A stretch of 64,000 nt of DNA, from contig OY987243.1 of the NCBI GenBank assembly GCA_963920765.1, positions 13,330,001-13,394,000 on the forward strand, written 5' to 3'. The DNA is from Ulota crispa (lineage: Eukaryota > Streptophyta > Bryopsida > Orthotrichales > Orthotrichaceae). Shown piece by piece: positions 34,313-46,818 of the stretch. Positions within the stretch are counted from its first letter, which is position 1. Each line of letters starts with the position of its first letter. The position numbers were made by a program, and so were the translations under genes. Under the pieces are notes generated by a model that did no database searches, was not told where the DNA came from, and worked only from the letters and a program-made list of their open reading frames with translations.

Positions 34313-35276
34313 TTAACCCCAAATTATCCAAGGCATCAGATTTTGGTGGTCCAATTTTTTTAGGAAACTTCTAAACCCTGTTGAAGGCACAAATTTGATT
34401 GCTTTGAGGTTTGTTTTTTTTGGAAAAACTGCGTGCTAAAGTTAGCTTCACTATTCAAGTTTAATTTCCTCCATATCTTATTCCAATTGTTTTTGGTGGA
34501 AAGTTAATGGCAAGCATACATTTGGTGTCATGAATAGTGTTGTGAATAGTGACACAAAGCCTATGGCAAGTTGCCACATTGAATAGATGGGCATCAAGTT
34601 GGGAAAATGATGAAGATTTCCCTTGGGCACTCCCATGGGCGGTAAGGGCCATTTTACTAAAATTTTGACATCTAACAAAATCTAAAAGTGCTTTTGGACT
34701 AATTCCACTTGGAGTGTCTTTGTTATACAAATTAGAATTCATTTGCCGTTGAATTTTCTTTAATTCATAAAGATTTTTGGTCAATAACTAAAGCTAAAAA
34801 TATTCTTTGTATGAGGCAGTTATGCTTTGACAATTGCATAACCAAAGCTAAAAATATTCTTTGTATGAGGCAATTATGCTTTGACAGTTGCATTGCAAGT
34901 TCATTTGTGAAATTGTGGTCATGGATTAGAAAGCAGGGACATTAGTTCTCAAGTACCAACAATAAACACTAAAGCATCCTAAGTGGTTGTTTTCTAGTTT
35001 TCTATCCATAAGTTGCCAATTTGCATTAGAATTTTGGGCAGCTCCAAAAAATGCAAAAAAATCCATATTCACCATCATTCAGTCACAAGTATCTTAAAAT
35101 TTGTGTGGCCATTTTGGATTATTTTTGGGTAGCACCATCTAGAAGCCTTGAAGTTCAAGATTCAAAGGTTACAATTTTATTTTGATGTTTGATATTGATC
35201 TTGCAAGAACAATTCAAAAATTTCAAAACAGCCCTCTGAAAACAAGAAAAACACCCTTGGGCATTTAGGGGGTTCA
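34313..35276. mobile_element. TTAA-type element abutting family B
   Basis: Starts TTAACCCCAAATTATCCAAG, related to the family B terminus at 50919, and ends GGGCATTTAGGGGGTTCA. The last four bases are shared with the next element. It contains the 54-bp tandem duplication at 34790 and incidental minus-strand frames (34461-34784). Confidence 0.45.
34790..34897 (+). repeat. 54-bp tandem duplication
   Basis: AAAGCTAAAAATATTCTTTG followed by TATGAGGCAGTTATGCTTTG occurs twice, at 34790 and 34844, with only single-base differences. Confidence 0.9.
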
Positions 35277-37090
35277 CTCCTAAATGCTCAAGGCCTTATT
35301 GAGCTTCTAGGAATTTTTTCTAAATTGAACAAAAAGCCAACAGTTTAACAAGTTGTACCAGTTTATTTATTTTAAATGTAAATGTACAAATTCAAACTAG
35401 ATATGTTAGAGATCACATAGGAAAAGAAAACACAACAATCTCATTTATAAATAGAAAGATTATAATGCTTGAGATTAAAATTGCAGAAATGACTTGGAGT
35501 CTTTTAATCCTCTTTTCACATATTGAATCTAAAAAATTGGGCACCAAAAAAATACAAGGTTAAAAGACATAACATGCATAACTCCAATTACTTTATAGCT
35601 TTTCAAAATGTCTTCTACAATTTTTTTAAATTAGTTTTTAGTGCAAATTTTTCTTCAAGATCTAGTGTATTTAACTCTTAAAATTTTCAGCCATTTTGAA
35701 GGTGTTTTGGATCTCAATTTTGTAAGTTATGAAAGGGTGAAGCTTGAAGTACAATGAGTCATTTTTAGGCCAAAGTAACTGTAAGATCTTGTAGAAAGCC
35801 AAGTCCTTATCATCTCTACAAATTTTGGCTTCAATCCAAGGATTAGATTAGAAGATTATAACAAAAATGTAAAGGGTACTATAAGGAAATAAATATCTTG
35901 GAATAGTTGAAATTGTGCTTTGATTGGCTATTTTGGACACATAACATTTTAAAAAGTTGGCATCTTATGCTCATTCTCAAGGCAACCAAGTTCCACATGC
36001 ATAGAAACAAGGCTTGTATTTTTAGGGTAAAAAATGAGTGAGAAAATGGTATTGCAATAGTGACCACTTCATTGTTAAATTTCAAAAATTGTGAGTAAAA
36101 CATAAGATTTTCACAAATCTAGGGCTAGAATTTAATACTACAACTCCTAGACCACCCATGGTTTGATTTTTTTTGTAGATTCAATAAATACTCTTCTTTT
36201 AAATTTGAAAACACCACTACATAGCTAACTTGTTTCTCTTTCAAATGAGCCAAAGTTCAAGTGACTCTTTACATTCCTAAGTTCATAAATGGCCATCTTA
36301 AAAAACAATCATCCCATTTTGGGTTGCTAAATTTTTTAAGGGTTAATACTTATTTCCAAGAGCTCTCTCAACACTACAAAAAGTTGGAACCCTTGCACAA
36401 AATCTCTCAATAGAAAAATCATAATCAATTATTTTAAAAATCAAAGTTTTGATGCTAAAACTAGTGGACCCTTGTACTCGCCGTTCTGGCGGAGGGCCAT
36501 CACGGGAGGGGGTCCTTGCAAAAATATTAACATGACCTCCTCATAATCACCTTCTTCAGGCTTCTTCTCCTTTCTGTTACAATGAGCTTACTTGTACTAT
36601 GCCTACCTATGCGCTTTGCCTCCTTCTCTAAGTGTCCACCCCTATTCCCGTGTATACCCCATCCCCAAGGACAACCATAACTGCCACATAACCATAGAAA
36701 TAAGAATAACCGCCACATAATCGCCATTTAATCTTCTTGGAGCAACACCCAACTACCTAACTAATAGAGATTTTATTCTATTACAAACACCCAACTACCC
36801 AACTAATGAAACCAAGCCTATTATTAGTATAAACTAGACTTCAAAAAGAATATGTCAAAAAAATAAACTACTAAAAAATAACAACTTAGTTAGGTTTTAT
36901 TGAACTTCAAAGTATTGTCAACACCCAAATTGGGTGCCTCAAGATATGTCCAAACTTGGTGTTAAATATGGTAGTAGCAAAGGGAAAACTAGATGCATTT
37001 GGACTTATGTTTAAACTGCATTCATGTTCAGTGTTAATACCCTTTCTAACACCAAGTGTGAACATACCTTGAGGTATTTAGGGGGGTTAA
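35273..37090 (+). mobile_element. Family B element, long copy with nested insertions
   Basis: Starts TTCACTCCTAAATGCTCAAG (TTAA mutated to TTCA) and ends GGTATTTAGGGGGGTTAA. The interior matches the other family B copies up to about 36450 and again at 36870-36937. 36470-36850 is a foreign GC-richer insertion, and a family M2 MITE sits at 36938-37074 within the right terminus. Confidence 0.6.
36938..37074. mobile_element. MITE family M2, copy 2, nested in family B
   Basis: Inverted termini CCTCAAGATATGTCCAAACT and AGTGTGAACATACCTTGAGG. The body matches 27903-28020 inverted. It splits the family B terminus between ACCCAAATTGGGTG and TATTTAGGG. Confidence 0.7.
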
Positions 37091-37136
37091 CTTGAACGCT
37101 AAGGCCCACTTTAAAGTGGCCAAAAAACCGCATTGG

Positions 37137-37288
37137 AACCCACCTTTTTATATAAGGTAGTTCTTGTTGAGTTCCTTGTTTCTAATGCAGAATTTTGCTG
37201 AACAATACAAAATTTTGCATTGTTCAACAAAATTCTCCATTGGAAACAAGGAACTCAACATGAACTACCTTATATAAAAAGGTGGGTT
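37137..37288. mobile_element. Hairpin MITE, 152 bp
   Basis: Near-perfect inverted repeat: AACCCACCTTTTTATATAAG at the left and its complement ending at 37288. The arms run on through GGAACTCAACA-type sequence to a loop near 37205-37215. It could fold into a single stem of about 70 bp. Confidence 0.85.
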
Positions 37289-38380
37289 CTACACAATTTT
37301 CTACTAGTGTTTATACTTGGGGCCAAATTGAGGACTGACCCAAAGTCTTCAAATTTCAACCAGTAGGATTGCTCGGTTCTCTCAAATCCGACCCAAGGGC
37401 TTTATACTAAGGCCGGGCCGGAACTAATACTATCCTACGTGGCGTCCTACATGGCATTATTTTGAGCACCAATACTTTAGGCCCAAGTGATGAAGTGGGG
37501 ATGAGGTTTTCAAAGGCCCACTAAACTCCAAACTTGGGCCGGATTGAGCTTGTCCATTGGATCAAAATCATTGTCACCATTCAATGATGGATGTTTCCAA
37601 TGGTTATTCCCTAAACGTTCCCAATGGATGTTCCCCAAATGTTTTCAACGTTCCCAATGGTTGTTCCCGGATGTTCTCAATGGTTGTTCCAGGTTCTCTT
37701 CTTGTACAAATGAGTTCCCAGATTTGAGCTTTGAGATCCCAGCTCCGAGTTTTGAGTTGTCAGGTTTGAGTTCCCAATGTCCAGCCCAGATTTTGGCTTT
37801 ATAGCCTGGGGCTTAATTGTCCGAGTTGGAGCTGGATTGAAAGCCGTGAATTGGGACGGCCTTCATCCAGCCCCAATTTGTGTATAAAGTGGGCCTAAGG
37901 TGGAAGCACCCATAATCGGTAACTTAAGCGATTCAGCAGAAATTACGAAGAGTGTGAGGCAAAAAAATATTTTTCAGTACGAAGACAAGAAATATAGGGA
38001 CTGCAAATTTTTCATAATTTTATTTGCAAAACTGAAATTATTGTGAATTTTGGGAGTTAAAAAATGTTCCACACCCATTGCCAATGTCTAAATGTATGCA
38101 ATTCCGATACTAGTCAAACTAATTACAGCTCATTACTTTCTACCTCACTTTGGGACATGTGGCATGACTTAAGTGGTCCCAACCTTGAAAAAGTTAGAAA
38201 AATGTATTCCAAAACATCTATCCTTGCTCGTGATGGAAATAGCACCCCCTACTAGCTGGGAATGGGGCGTTATCAGCTATGGGTGCTTCCTCCTTAGTTG
38301 CATCCATTGCGCCACGTACGGCTGTGACATTAGAGACATTAGAGAGGTCAGTGTGAAACGGTGCTTTTAAAACCTTACTC
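37289..38380. other. Intergenic, GC-richer, with degenerate TTCCCAATGG repeats
   Basis: 37590-37690 reiterates GTTCCCAATGG-like units of about 18 bp, and 37710-37790 reiterates GAGTTCCCAG/TTTGAG units. The resulting 86-codon frame is a repeat product. 37990-38380 is ordinary upstream sequence of the next gene. Confidence 0.45.
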
Positions 38381-38614
38381 CATAAAATCGTCGAAGTGCG
38401 AAAGCATTCACGACTTTTCTCCGAATCGAGTTCATCGCGCTTGTCTGCGTCGCTTTTTTCCAATCGCTGGAAAGCTCGGAGGATCCGTCGTCGCTGGATT
38501 TTTGCTTAAGGATTTTGTAGAGCGTTTCTCGCCTTTGTTTGCACATTCTAGCTCGCTCAGCCTCGCTCTTTCAGATCCCATCAAGATTTTGCGATCTTCG
38601 CAACCAAAACAACC
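38381..38614 (+). promoter_or_regulatory. GC-rich proximal promoter / 5' leader of the complex I subunit gene
   Basis: CpG-bearing sequence (TCGTCGAAGTGCG, CGAATCGAGTTCATCGCG) in an otherwise AT-rich region, ending in AACAACCATGG, a good plant start context (A at -3, G at +4). No TATA box is assigned; the transcription start is not known. Confidence 0.4.
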
Positions 38615-39068
38615 ATGGGCATCTTTCTGGATGAGCCCAAGTTTCCCGTCATCGAGCGCAATCCCAATGCGTCGTCCACCATTTCCAACTTCAACTTCAG
38701 CGATTACGTGCGCATCACAGCCATGACCGGCGCGTCTCTGCCCATCGGCTACCTCGCCGGTAAGTCTTCTATCACTGAAGTTTTCCAACAAAATCCTAAT
38801 TTTCTCAACGAAACCCTAATTTTCTGTAACCCTAGTTTTCTTTGCAGCTCTACTCTTTTGCATTTCTATTTTTCGGTTGAGATACTTTTGCGCTCAGCAA
38901 TGAAGTGTCGGTGCAATAGGTGGGAGTGTGAACATCAGGGGGCCGTCAATGTACACGGCTGGCATTATTGGATTGATGGGCGGGTTCATGTACGCGTACC
39001 AGTGCTCGGCTGGGAGGCTGATGGGCATGTTCCCCAATGAAGATGAAGTTGCTCGCTACAAGCGTTAA
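38615..39068 (+). CDS. Mitochondrial complex I small subunit (20.9/21 kDa-type)
   Basis: Exons 38615-38759 and 38920-39068 joined by a GT-AG intron give 97 residues plus TAA. The sequence starts MGIFLDEPKFPVIERNPNAS, with NFSDYVRITAMTGASLPIGY (about 27-46), then LAGGSVNIRGPSMYTAG and IIGLMGGFMYAYQCSAGRLM (about 64-83), ending GMFPNEDEVARYKR. This is the pattern of the plant NADH:ubiquinone oxidoreductase 20.9 kDa subunit (N-terminal domain of the fungal 21 kDa subunit): a conserved PxxPVxxRNP start, two short membrane-associated segments and FPNxxEV near the end. It is a few residues shorter than the roughly 105-residue angiosperm proteins. It is expected in the inner mitochondrial membrane as an accessory subunit. 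No targeting peptide is evident. The second exon is in frame only if the acceptor is the CAATAG at 38914-38919. Confidence 0.92.
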
Positions 39069-40060
39069 GCCTATTTTGCTTATTGCCCCTTTCTGTTCAA
39101 GCTTTTTGGTGACTTTTTCATTCCTTCTAAGCTTTGTTCTGTTCCCATTGTAGAGAAGTTAGCTGAAAAGGTCTTTTGGCTGTTGCTGTCTTCGTCTTAT
39201 ACTGATGACTTTAAGAGTGCTTCATATCCATCTCCGAGATGCTCTTGCTCTTCTTATGTACCAATTGCAGGCAGTTGTATTTGCCATTACCAACTGGCTT
39301 TGGAAATGCACCTGCATTTTCTCCAAGAAGTGATTTTCTTGCTGGGACGGGCATAGTGTTGCAATAAGATTTTATTGTTCTTTGATTTCAACAGGTTCAT
39401 TAGGAACTTGAGAAGCTTTGAGCTGTGAACGGTGTATATCAGCAAAGCTTTAATTGGTGTCCTTAGGCCTCGGAGTTTGTAGCTTCACATTGGTCCCAAG
39501 TCCCAGCTTTACCTACAAGTCAAGTGCTATGCTTTTGCAGCAATTTTTGTGCAACAAAAATGGAGACCCGGTTTGGAAAACAAAATCCTAACAGTTTCTT
39601 TGGCTAAAATATTGAAATCTTTTTTAGTATTTTATTTTGCCATTTTTAATTCAATAAAGATGGGATAATCCGGGACATAATGTGAAATGGCTCTGTAGTC
39701 TTTTGAAGATAGCCATGAATGGTCACTAGCATGGTATTGAATTGGAGTTCTCGGTTGGTGATGATGAAATTGCCCTTGCTTGATATACTGCAAGGGCAAT
39801 GGGTTGCACTTTTTTAATGTAAAGTAGTGTGACGATAAGATGTTAACAATGCTCAAGCACGTTTACGCGCTTGAAAATTACCAATTTGATTGAGAATTTT
39901 TTATGTCATTGAGATCATTTGAAAAGTAAACAACATTCAATATGCTTTTGAAAATGCTAACACATGTTATATTTGGCCCAACCTTTGCCCTTGAATGGTT
40001 GAGGAAAGGGAATTTACAGATTAGGGTGCAAAATTGAAAATGATTACAAATAGGATTAGT
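39069..40060. other. 3' flank and intergenic
   Basis: 39069 to about 39550 is pyrimidine-rich, transcribed-looking 3' sequence of the preceding gene. Beyond it nothing is recognised. Confidence 0.35.
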
Positions 40061-40287
40061 TTAACCCTTAAATGACCATAAGGTATAGTACATACGTTGC
40101 CATAAAATTGGCAATTGCTACCAATGAGAAGTTTTAATTTGAGATATGAAGTAACTCACTAGAACCGCTTTGATCTATTTTCCAACCTTTTTGTTGATCT
40201 CAAATGTAGTAAAGGTGTGAATCTATTCCAAATACAAGAAAAAAGCTACGTATTGTACTAGTTGCTGCTCAAACATTTGGGGGTTAA
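40061..40287 (+). mobile_element. Short TTAA element, family C, copy 2
   Basis: 227 bp, TTAACCCTTAAATGACCATA at the left, TTTGGGGGTTAA at the right. It is the reverse complement of 32824-33056 throughout and keeps perfect TTAA at both ends. Confidence 0.8.
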
Positions 40288-40879
40288 AAGTGAATATATA
40301 TAGGGGCATAATGCACATCTTTGACAAGGCCCGTATCTTTGTTCACTCACTATTCATTGTGAATCATTGGACACCAATTGCTTACCACTCATTACCCAAG
40401 CTTGGTGCTCCCAAAAACCCCTCATCATCAAAAACATCACTCATATGTGAGATTGTTGTGTCCTTTTCCTCTGCACTTTCCATAGCACACTTAATAGTGC
40501 ATTTCAAGGTTTATTATATTTGCTCTATGGCTTTGGAACCTTTCTTTAGTGTATGGGCTACAATGATTATGCCCTAGTAGGGCAACAAGGATACTATGAT
40601 TAAGCCTATGCCTACCTACAATTCCTTTTGCACTATGCTCTTATTTGTAGTTATTTTGTGAAATTGTGCACTTATTTTGAACCTCCCCTTGATTCAAGCC
40701 CAAGTACAATCGTCAAAGTTTTGATTATTGGCTAACAAAAGTCATGGAATCATTGAAAATATAGAGTTCAATGTTTGGTTGAAAAAGACGTGTACAAAAT
40801 AGATTTGATAAAACAGAATATACCAAACTCCAATGTTTACTACCCCAAAATCTCCATCATTCAATTTACAGATTTCTAT
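40288..40879. other. Intergenic, nothing recognised
   Basis: No supported gene; a 95-codon frame at 40290-40577 lacks motifs. Confidence 0.35.
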
Positions 40880-41300
40880 AAGGTAACAGCACCCATACAT
40901 GAGCAGTCCCCAAAGTGGAGCCCTACTTTTGAGGTGTTCAACACTCATTGTGAACCCAAAGTGGAGTAACAAATGTCCCTTGCACAAGAAAATCTTGCCA
41001 CATGTCAATTGCTAAGTTGCTGTGAGATGGTTGGGATTGGGACCATTAAGCACATATATAGGAACACATCAAAGTAGCTTCAAGGATAGTCTAGAGCTGT
41101 TAATACGGACCTATGAGCTGCAACTTTGCCCTTTAATATAAAATAATCTACAATACTTTTTTTCCTTCCACAAAAATTACGTTCCATGATAGCTTGTTGA
41201 AAAGCTAACCTACAAAAAAAAAATGCTGAATTTTCCGAGACTCTGCCGAGACTCTGAAGTACCCTAGACCCTTAAACGCCCAGGTATGGGTGCGGTTACC
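40880..41300 (-). repeat. Dispersed repeat F, reverse copy
   Basis: The reverse complement shares with 6001-6400, in order, the GTTACC...CCTTAAACG block, AGCTTTTCAACAAGCTATC, CTTTAATATAAAAT, a GGGATTGGGACC block, ACATGTCAATTGC and CTCCACTTTGGGTTCAC. Confidence 0.75.
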
Positions 41301-41655
41301 TTAGCACTAATAACAGCACCAATAGAAAAGAAATAGAACTCTAGCCTCTTCAGAAAGTCCGTTCTTTCTAAAACGTCTAAGCTGCCTCTCTAGTAGGTGG
41401 TGATGGACATAATAACTTACATGAGCTGATGACCAAAGCTCCAATGTCACCATTGCAACCATCACTGGCACATTGATACTACAATCTTCTAATATGCCAC
41501 GTCGTTTCCTAACCAAATAATATCTAAGCTAGGTAGCTGTTGCATAGTCCCATAAGCAAATTACAAACAGAGCAGTGCCATTCATGGGGGGCCACAGATC
41601 CAAAAAAATAGAAGGTAGAAAATATTTACTCTGCCAACACTTGGTTCAACTCGAC

Positions 41656-44600
41656 CTACAAGCCCGACAGACCTGCGAAGTGCTTTTTCATTGACTGATC
41701 CTTTCTTCGGTGATTATCGTTAGACTTGGATGCATAGCGTCCTCGGCCTGGCGGACCTCCTCTACCTCGCATGCTCGTCCCACCTCTTCCACCTGGCACT
41801 TGTGCACCCACGTTTCCTGGGCTCTCCCTTTCCTCTGCAATTGCACCAGGGACATTTCCTCCAGCTCCTAACCCAAAAATGGTCTCTTGCTCCTCAGCCT
41901 GCGAGGATTCGTAGTCTTCAACCGAAGCAAAGCTACCTTCTGCACCAGCTACCTGAAAACCACAAAAAAAAAGCATGGGTTAAAATACTACTGAAAAGCT
42001 CATTCTTTTGTGGCCATTCAAGGAACAAGTGTATCATATAACCCTCACTCCTAACACCCAAGCACATGCACCTCACCAAAGTGCAAGCTATTCCATGAAA
42101 ACGTGAAGGAACAACGAAAAAGAAAAGGTCGCAACACAGAGACAGACGCCCCTTTTCCTGTATCACAAAATACTACGTGTAAACCACTTGCAATTTTTCT
42201 CTAGTGAGTTTTTAATTGACCTTGTTTTTGTGAATTGCACACTGGTGGGTGCAAACTTGTAAGCACACAGCATGCAAAGTTATTTTTCTAAGTGAAAACT
42301 ACTCAATGGCATACAGTGGGGTAAGCCACTTGCATCAGTAACTTACCCTACTTAAATTGTGTGTTAAATTTAATATATGTGCAAATCGGACCAAGTAGAA
42401 GCACTTCCATTGGAAGTGGTGAGGTAGAGTTTACCTTGTAGCTGTAAAGCTTTCCATCCTTGAGATAAAAATTTGCGGTTGGGTCAACCTTTCCTTTCCC
42501 TTTTCCTTTTCCTCTTTGTGACTTGCCTCCACGTGTAGCTGCAGAATCTCCTTGAGATTGCGGAGCCTTACCCCGATCCAAGGAGGCACCTGCTGATGTA
42601 GACAAGGTCTCCTCAGATGGGGCATAGGGAGAAGGGCCAACCCGAGCTGAGCTGTTGGCGTCAGGAGCTCCAGAACTGGCTTTATGAGATTGCATAAACG
42701 GCCGAGTAGCTTGATGGCCACCCCTACCGGAAGGTTGACCTGACCTACTGCCGTAGCCATAGGGAGTCAACTCTTGAGGATTCAAACCTGCTGGAGCACT
42801 TGCCCTAGGGGCGTCATGCTGTCTGTTATGCCTCGGTTGATCCGCTCCTCCAGGTACAAATTGGTGCAGCCCACCTTTCGTGAGGCTCGCATTTCCACCG
42901 GACCTCCTATCTACAGCTTCGTCAACAGTGTTCCTAGGAGCAGACTGACGTCTGGTCTTGTCTGCCAGGTTTTCTGTTTCTTCTTCTTTATCGACATCTG
43001 CCAAATAAGTTCCTGCTAGATCATCAAATGAATCATCATACTCGTCTTCGTACTCATACTGCTTCCCAGCCCTAACAGTTGCATCGTAGGCCGTATTTTC
43101 TCTCCTGTCTATGAGCTGGCTGAAGGTTGAACTATCTTCTTTATCACGCCTGACATAACGCCCTTGGTTCACATTTGCAGCTTGAGATTTTGAAACGTCT
43201 TCAATAGTTGATGCAGATGGTTGCCTTCCATTTGAAGTTCCCTCCCTTTCAACAATAGTTGCGCTCACCTCAGTTGTAAATCTAGCGGATGAGCCACCGG
43301 AATCATACCCAACGATGCCCTTCCCTTTAGGTTCCACTCTCGGTTCCTCAATAGCCTTGCCTTTTCCTTTATTTTTTGAAGGTTCAACTTTTGTGCTAGG
43401 TTTGGTAGCCAGGTTACGATCCAATGAATCCAGGTCTGGGTGCAATTTATCCTCCAATATACGGGATATAACTTTCTCAGGATCATTGTCATATGCTTCC
43501 AGGCACAGACCTACAAAACCATCTCCAAGTTCAGGAAACAAATCCTTGACTTGACTAATCTTGCTCTGTAACAAAACGGCCTCTTCATCCTGCACCTTTT
43601 CCTTATCTTTAGACGGCTGACTCGGTTTGGGTAAATGCGGAGTTGGACGTCGACTAACTAAAGAAAGGAAGTAGTCATATTGAGCATCGTCCATGATTAA
43701 GGAACCTGGAATAATGCACCAAAAAATTAGATTCCCAAACGTCAGTTTCATTCGAGATGGTCGTTTATAATTAGCATTGGTAATTTATGCTTCCAGAGGT
43801 CCACCAGCTTATAAAACCACAACAGAGCAGCAACGAACACACTGACTTTCGTAAAATTGACTAACACATGGGAGCTGTAATGATTATGCCCTCTTGAATA
43901 CCCGTTGAATTATACTTACAAACAAAACCGAGGAATTCTATAAGAAGAATACTCACCACTTTGGCAACGCTCATGGATAACTTCACAAAGTCCCTGCCGT
44001 TTCTCAATTACCCTCAAAAGAGTTCCCATGTGCTTTTCTGGGTTACTGGCAACAAAAGATGACAGAATTCCTTCCACATCTACGTCTCCTAAAAATTGAG
44101 TCATGGCAATAGCAGCTTGCAGAAGCAAGATCCCTTTCGACTCTGGATCCTGAACCGTTTTTATCACTTCACCAGTTCCACCCAAGCTAGGAAAATCACC
44201 AAATTGAACAATTCCCTCCTCTTCCTTCCGCAGGAAACATGCGTGTAGAATATTCCAGGCAAACTTTACGATTCTTGATTTAAGTCGCTTCACCTGATTA
44301 GAGTCAACCAACTCTATTGTTGAAAAGGGCTGAGGTGGGTCACTAAGAGCAGCAGAACCCGTGCTCAATCCAGGTAACATGTATTCGTAGATTGCACACA
44401 GGGCAGGAAGGAACATGCCGACGCCATCTCTGCCACGGAAAATACAAAATGCTAATGAGAACTTAACAGGATATGAAGGTCATTAAATTAAAGTTCATAA
44501 GAGCATTAGCTAAGCAAATCCGATTGCCTGAAAACTGTCGTTCTTCTTGTTCCACAAGGTCAGAAAGCCCAGAGGAAAACAGAAACGAGTACCTTGTGGC

Positions 44601-46818
44601 TCCAGCAGAGATGAGAATAAAAGCCGCTGGTGGATACGAACCAACAAAAGCATCCAGTGTGATGATTACATCATTCAAATACTCCAAAATCTGCACCAGA
44701 TACCTGAGTATTAAAAGCTAGTCCAAGGCTCAGTGACTGCACTCTGATAACCAAAACAAAACCTTACTCACTGAGCATAAGAAAATCGAAATTTCAATCC
44801 GCTCTATGATGCATCGCTCACCTCCGTGAGTTCTTGTTTCACTGCGTCCACTTCACTCTCTTGTAAAGACTGCATAGAGCACATACAAGAGACTGAGAAG
44901 ATTATGCAAATAGGGGCGACTCACGAAATCAATTTAGGTACGGCAACTTCAGATACAGCATTTCAGGTAATAAAAAATAAATAAAAAAGAGCAGCCAGGG
45001 GAGAGAAAAAATTATGAAAAATCAGTGAGCACTGACATTTATCATTGTGCGGCAGCGCTGATGCATTGTATCAATCTCTCTCAGAATCGGAGGTACCATT
45101 GCATCCAAGTCGCTGCCAAAACTGGGCTGGGCTTTGAATACATTACTAACCTTGAACCACACCCACAAATCCCCGAATGTAGCTCCAAAATCAGCTCCAA
45201 AATCAACTCCAAAATCGAGAATACAAATCGAAAATTCAAAAACACGAATACTTTGAATTGGCCAAAAGGGGAGAGCGTTACCAGACAACTGGTCAACTCA
45301 TGATTATCATGGTCATACACAGCGCAAATATCTAGAAGTTTCGGTAAATCCAGGAGCTTCCAATCCTTCAAAAGCGCTGCAACTCAGGTCACCACCATAA
45401 TCATTAGAAGATAGACAAAGTAAGATTCTACAACACGACATCGATAGAGAAGTACTAGACTATAATCGGCACAAATAATCAGTCACAAAAACTAATTCTC
45501 AATTCTAAATATAGAACGAACGAACACCATACAACAATCAGCATAGAACCAGGAGCCCGTGGAACTTTTTTGCAACATAAAAAAACCTTTCAAAGTGGAA
45601 ACGACACAGCGCAACACCAAATACTACCTAGAGAGCTGATTTTGTCTATAAAACAATCAAACATTACCAGCATGTTCTTTGGCAGATAAACTTTGTCTAG
45701 AAGTTACTCCAGGATCTTGATTAGAAGACCTGCATGTATATGATACATACCATGAAGCCATAGACATCAATCAATGGTATTTCGTCAAAATCGACACTTT
45801 TAAAAGTAAGTGCGTATCAAATGCCGTCAATTAAAACTCGGAAAATCTAAGAAGGGATGCGCTCACATTCTGTACAAAAGCATAAACACTCTTCGACTAA
45901 GGTCTCCATCACCAACAATAACCCCAGCAACTTGATTCCTGCTTGCTGTAAACGCCGTGTCATCGTACCATCTCCTTCGAAAATGAAGGTAGCTGTCGAC
46001 AAACGTGTCCAGCGTTTCATCCATAGCAACTGCGAGTTGTAAAGCTTATTTAGGTGCAAAACTGTTCAACAATACCTGACTATGTACTGGACGTTTCATA
46101 TAAACTGGCAGTATTCTATCCATTTTACAAGTTGAGAATCCACATGATGTATCTCATTGAAATCCACCTGGCATTTCTTAGAAAACTCATCTGTTGTGAC
46201 AAGCATGCGACCAAGTTCAACCCCAAGGGAAGTAGCAGTACGCATACCTTTCTTCCAAAACTCCGGAGGGCTACAACGCAAGAGAGAAGCAAGCTGCTGA
46301 TTCAAATGATCAACAACCTCTTGTGCTTCAGTTGCATCAATTCCTCCGTCCTTGGCTCCCAGCCCAGCAGCTACAGCATCATCTTGTGGCAAGTACGGCA
46401 GAAACAAACCTTCCGTTTTGGCAACGGCCGGTGCTGCGCGCTTGACCTCATTGCGGCCTGTTACATCAACACCAGTGCTGCTGCTGCTACTACTACTAGG
46501 TGCTGCAATGTCGGAAACAGACTCATCTAAAAAACTATCAAAATCATCCTTCATGGAATTTGAGTTGCTGGACTTGAAAAAGGAGCCTACGTCCGGGACA
46601 GTACTGGTAAAGGCGCTGGAGCTAGCAGGATACGAAGTGGAGGTGCCACCGTTCCGAGCATTTGGAGCTCCGTAAGAATCCGACGGCTTGTTGGTAAACC
46701 CCGGTGGCGTTCCCATTTTCAGCACATCATCTTTCCCTTTCCCTTTAAACTCATCTCTCCCTTTCACTTTAAACTCCTGTGAAACATGATGTTTCGAACG
46801 CCCTGGCTGAAACGCCAT
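41656..46818 (-). CDS. ASCC2: ASCC2-like protein with CUE domain
   Basis: Ten exons on the minus strand: 46818-46248, 46029-45867, 45729-45668, 45376-45282, 45150-45037, 44869-44822, 44690-44593, 44429-43957, 43705-42435, 41952-41656. The phases close to 3192 nt (1063 residues). The start MAFQPGRSKHHVSQ has G at -3 and +4. Recognition: LFLPYLPQDDAVAAGLGAKD (about 120-140), FVDSYLHFRRRWYDD, DWKLLDLPKLLDICAVYDHD and EYLNDVIITLDAFVGSYPPA form the conserved ASCC2 helical region. SKISQVKDLFPELGDGFVGL to ISRILEDKLHPDL (about 588-632) is a CUE ubiquitin-binding domain. About 640-965 is a Ser/Gly-rich disordered stretch. The last exon has RGG motifs and ends RRKDQSMKKHFAGLS, the family's tail. ASCC2/Cue3 proteins work with the ASCC3 helicase in ribosome quality control and, in animals, alkylation repair, binding K63-linked ubiquitin. 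That role is inferred here. All donors are GT; the acceptor of exon 5 is AAG. Confidence 0.93.
45151..45281 (-). other. Intron 4 of the ASCC2-like gene with tandem CCAAAATC units
   Basis: The 131-bp intron contains three to four tandem units of GATTTTGGAGCT type (minus strand). Exon 5 joins in frame only with a splice after TTCAAG; the nearby TTAG would give an immediate TAA. Confidence 0.6.

Noticed and set aside
34461-34784. 107-codon minus-strand frame
   Set aside because: Lies inside a TTAA-type element, has a second overlapping frame and no domain; treated as chance.
41730-43554. Frames antisense to or out of phase with the large ASCC2 exons
   Set aside because: Shadows of the GC-richer coding exons on the minus strand.
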